Made by a program: the position numbers and the translations under genes. A stretch of 64,000 nucleotides of DNA from Legionella cincinnatiensis (GTDB lineage Bacteria > Pseudomonadota > Gammaproteobacteria > Legionellales > Legionellaceae), in the NCBI RefSeq assembly GCF_900452415.1, contig NZ_UGNX01000001.1, forward strand, positions 1,922,001-1,986,000. Reading direction: 5' to 3'. Shown here one piece after another: positions 62,863-64,000 of the stretch. The notes beneath the pieces were generated by a model. That model was given only the letters and a program-made list of their open reading frames with translations, was not told the origin of the DNA and searched no databases. Positions within the stretch are counted from its first letter, which is position 1. Every line of letters starts with the position of its first letter.

Positions 62863-64000
62863 ATGATTCATCACATCAAAGTGAGTATTTATTTATGCAT
62901 TATTACCTTATTTGTGGTTTTATTAAGCCTTGTTGGGGTTACTATTATTAGTATTAATTACATCGGATTAAATAAAATCCTTAGTTCCAGTGCTCATAGC
63001 TCAATTGAACAAACCTCTGAAATAATTAAATATCATATTTCGGACTATTTACTTCCCCTAAATCACGATCTTATCCAAATCCAATACATGCTAACCCATG
63101 GTATCATTGATGATCGAAATGAATTTGAATCCTTTATTTTTAACACCGTTCGCAAAAATCCGGGAATTTCAGCGGCTTATTATGCAACATTAAATGGAGA
63201 TGTTTATGGAGTTGATCGCCAAGACCCAGGGATTATTGCAGTGGATATTATTACTAATTCAATAAAACCTCCTTATAAAACCCGTTATGAATACGATGAC
63301 CAAGGACATTTTCTAAAAAAGACGACACTAAGCATAAACTACGATCCTAGAACCCGTCTGTGGTATCAAGAAGCAGTTAAAGCGAAGAAACTAATCTGGA
63401 CTAATATCTACAAATTTCACTCATTTACTAAAAACACTGATTTTACCTATGGTATTACTGCAACAATCCCTATTTATGGTGAGCAGCACAAGCTAGAGGG
63501 CGTACTGGGAATGGACATAGCAGTTAATAGCATGCAAAAATTCATTAATAAATTGCAAGTTACACCAAACTCAATTATTTATATAACCAATGAAAAAAAT
63601 CAAATTATAGCTTATAGAAATCCAAAGCAGCTATTAGATATTCGTGGCCAAAGGTTAACCCCCAAGGATCTTCGATTTAAAATCCCGATCCCACTTTCTA
63701 AGCTGGACATGGACAGCCAGAAAACTCCAGTGACATTCTACGAATATAATAAACAGCAATTCTTTTTAGTGAATCAACCTATTTTTAACGCAAATTCAGA
63801 AAAAATTTGGCATATTACGATTATTGTTCCTGCAAGTGATGTTTTAGCACCACTTAGAAACCTAAGTCTTAGAATACTATTTTTGACTGTTTTTATTCTT
63901 ATTCTAGGTGTTCTGATTGCTCGTCTTGTTTCGCAAAAAATATCACGTCCAATTATTAAACTGTCAAAAGAAGCTCAAGAAATTACACAATTAAATCTTT
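62863..64000 (+). CDS. Membrane sensor with dCache and HAMP domains (partial, runs off right edge)
   Basis: 379 codons from the ATG at 62863 to the window end, with AAAGG further upstream. A first membrane helix (residues about 8-35) is followed by a periplasmic dCache domain: VRKNPGISAAYYATLNGDVYG, DPRTRLWYQEAVKAKKLIW and GVLGMDIAVNSM are typical. A second helix (about residues 340-362) leads to the HAMP start (ISRPIIKLSKEAQEI). The output domain (class III cyclase, GGDEF, histidine kinase or methyl-accepting) lies beyond the edge. Confidence 0.85.
   Translation, partial: MIHHIKVSIYLCIITLFVVLLSLVGVTIISINYIGLNKILSSSAHSSIEQTSEIIKYHISDYLLPLNHDLIQIQYMLTHGIIDDRNEFESFIFNTVRKNPGISAAYYATLNGDVYGVDRQDPGIIAVDIITNSIKPPYKTRYEYDDQGHFLKKTTLSINYDPRTRLWYQEAVKAKKLIWTNIYKFHSFTKNTDFTYGITATIPIYGEQHKLEGVLGMDIAVNSMQKFINKLQVTPNSIIYITNEKNQIIAYRNPKQLLDIRGQRLTPKDLRFKIPIPLSKLDMDSQKTPVTFYEYNKQQFFLVNQPIFNANSEKIWHITIIVPASDVLAPLRNLSLRILFLTVFILILGVLIARLVSQKISRPIIKLSKEAQEITQLNL

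Noticed and set aside
1-64000. CRISPR arrays, tRNA or rRNA genes, complete insertion sequences
   Set aside because: No regularly spaced repeats, no cloverleaf-like sequence and no intact transposase were seen on either strand.

Overview
The window looks like a stretch of a Legionella-type genome. The evidence is low G+C, many genes with eukaryote-like domains (SH2 plus U-box, SidE-type phosphodiesterase, ankyrin repeats, C-terminal CaaX boxes) set among ordinary gamma-proteobacterial metabolic genes, and many lineage-specific proteins of 200-500 residues. This is inference from gene content; no rRNA, tRNA or conserved marker gene is present to fix the species.

Layout. 1-10.6 kb is an effector-like block: a giant protein with a SecA-like motor (cut by the left edge), a small overlapping upstream gene, an SH2/U-box protein, and a divergent SidE-phosphodiesterase-like protein. 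10.7-18.9 kb holds the divergent alpha-2-macroglobulin/PBP1C pair. 18.9-22.1 kb is a small secondary-metabolism locus: type III polyketide synthase diverging from a methyltransferase and an FAD oxidoreductase. 22.4-23.5 kb holds an inserted gene with a possible SpvC/OspF-like fold, followed by a 31-bp decayed copy of the FAD gene. 23.5-29.7 kb is housekeeping and accessory metabolism (YjbQ, D-Ala-D-Ala dipeptidase, Dabb, GlcG/HbpS, GNAT, a BrkB gene with a disrupted start, a CPA1 antiporter). 29.7-30.5 kb is a gene graveyard.

30.5-43.3 kb is a second accessory stretch: a glycosyltransferase-ankyrin protein ending in CIIL, a DUF917/NTF2-like pair, an orphan histidine kinase, an ankyrin protein, a 222-bp palindromic MITE-like element, a flippase, a decayed RAYT transposase and several unknowns. 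43.4-48.4 kb has a CNNM/CBS hemolysin-type transporter with ExoD, an unknown protein, an SDR and a periplasmic binding protein. 48.5-52.6 kb has two tandem paralogous micro-proteins, a P-loop zeta-toxin-like protein ending in CTIL and another effector candidate. 52.7-62.5 kb is mostly envelope-related and metabolic: two acyltransferases, a secreted SAM hydrolase-family protein, an aldo/keto reductase, an amidase and an NAD-dependent formate dehydrogenase. A dCache/HAMP sensor runs off the right edge.

The strongest candidates for undescribed biology are the giant SecA-like motor protein, the two unrelated proteins carrying predicted host-prenylation motifs, the SpvC-like protein with a replaced catalytic His, and the tandem DW/TIxKEL micro-proteins. 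Dot/Icm translocation of any of these is inferred from architecture, not shown by the sequence.
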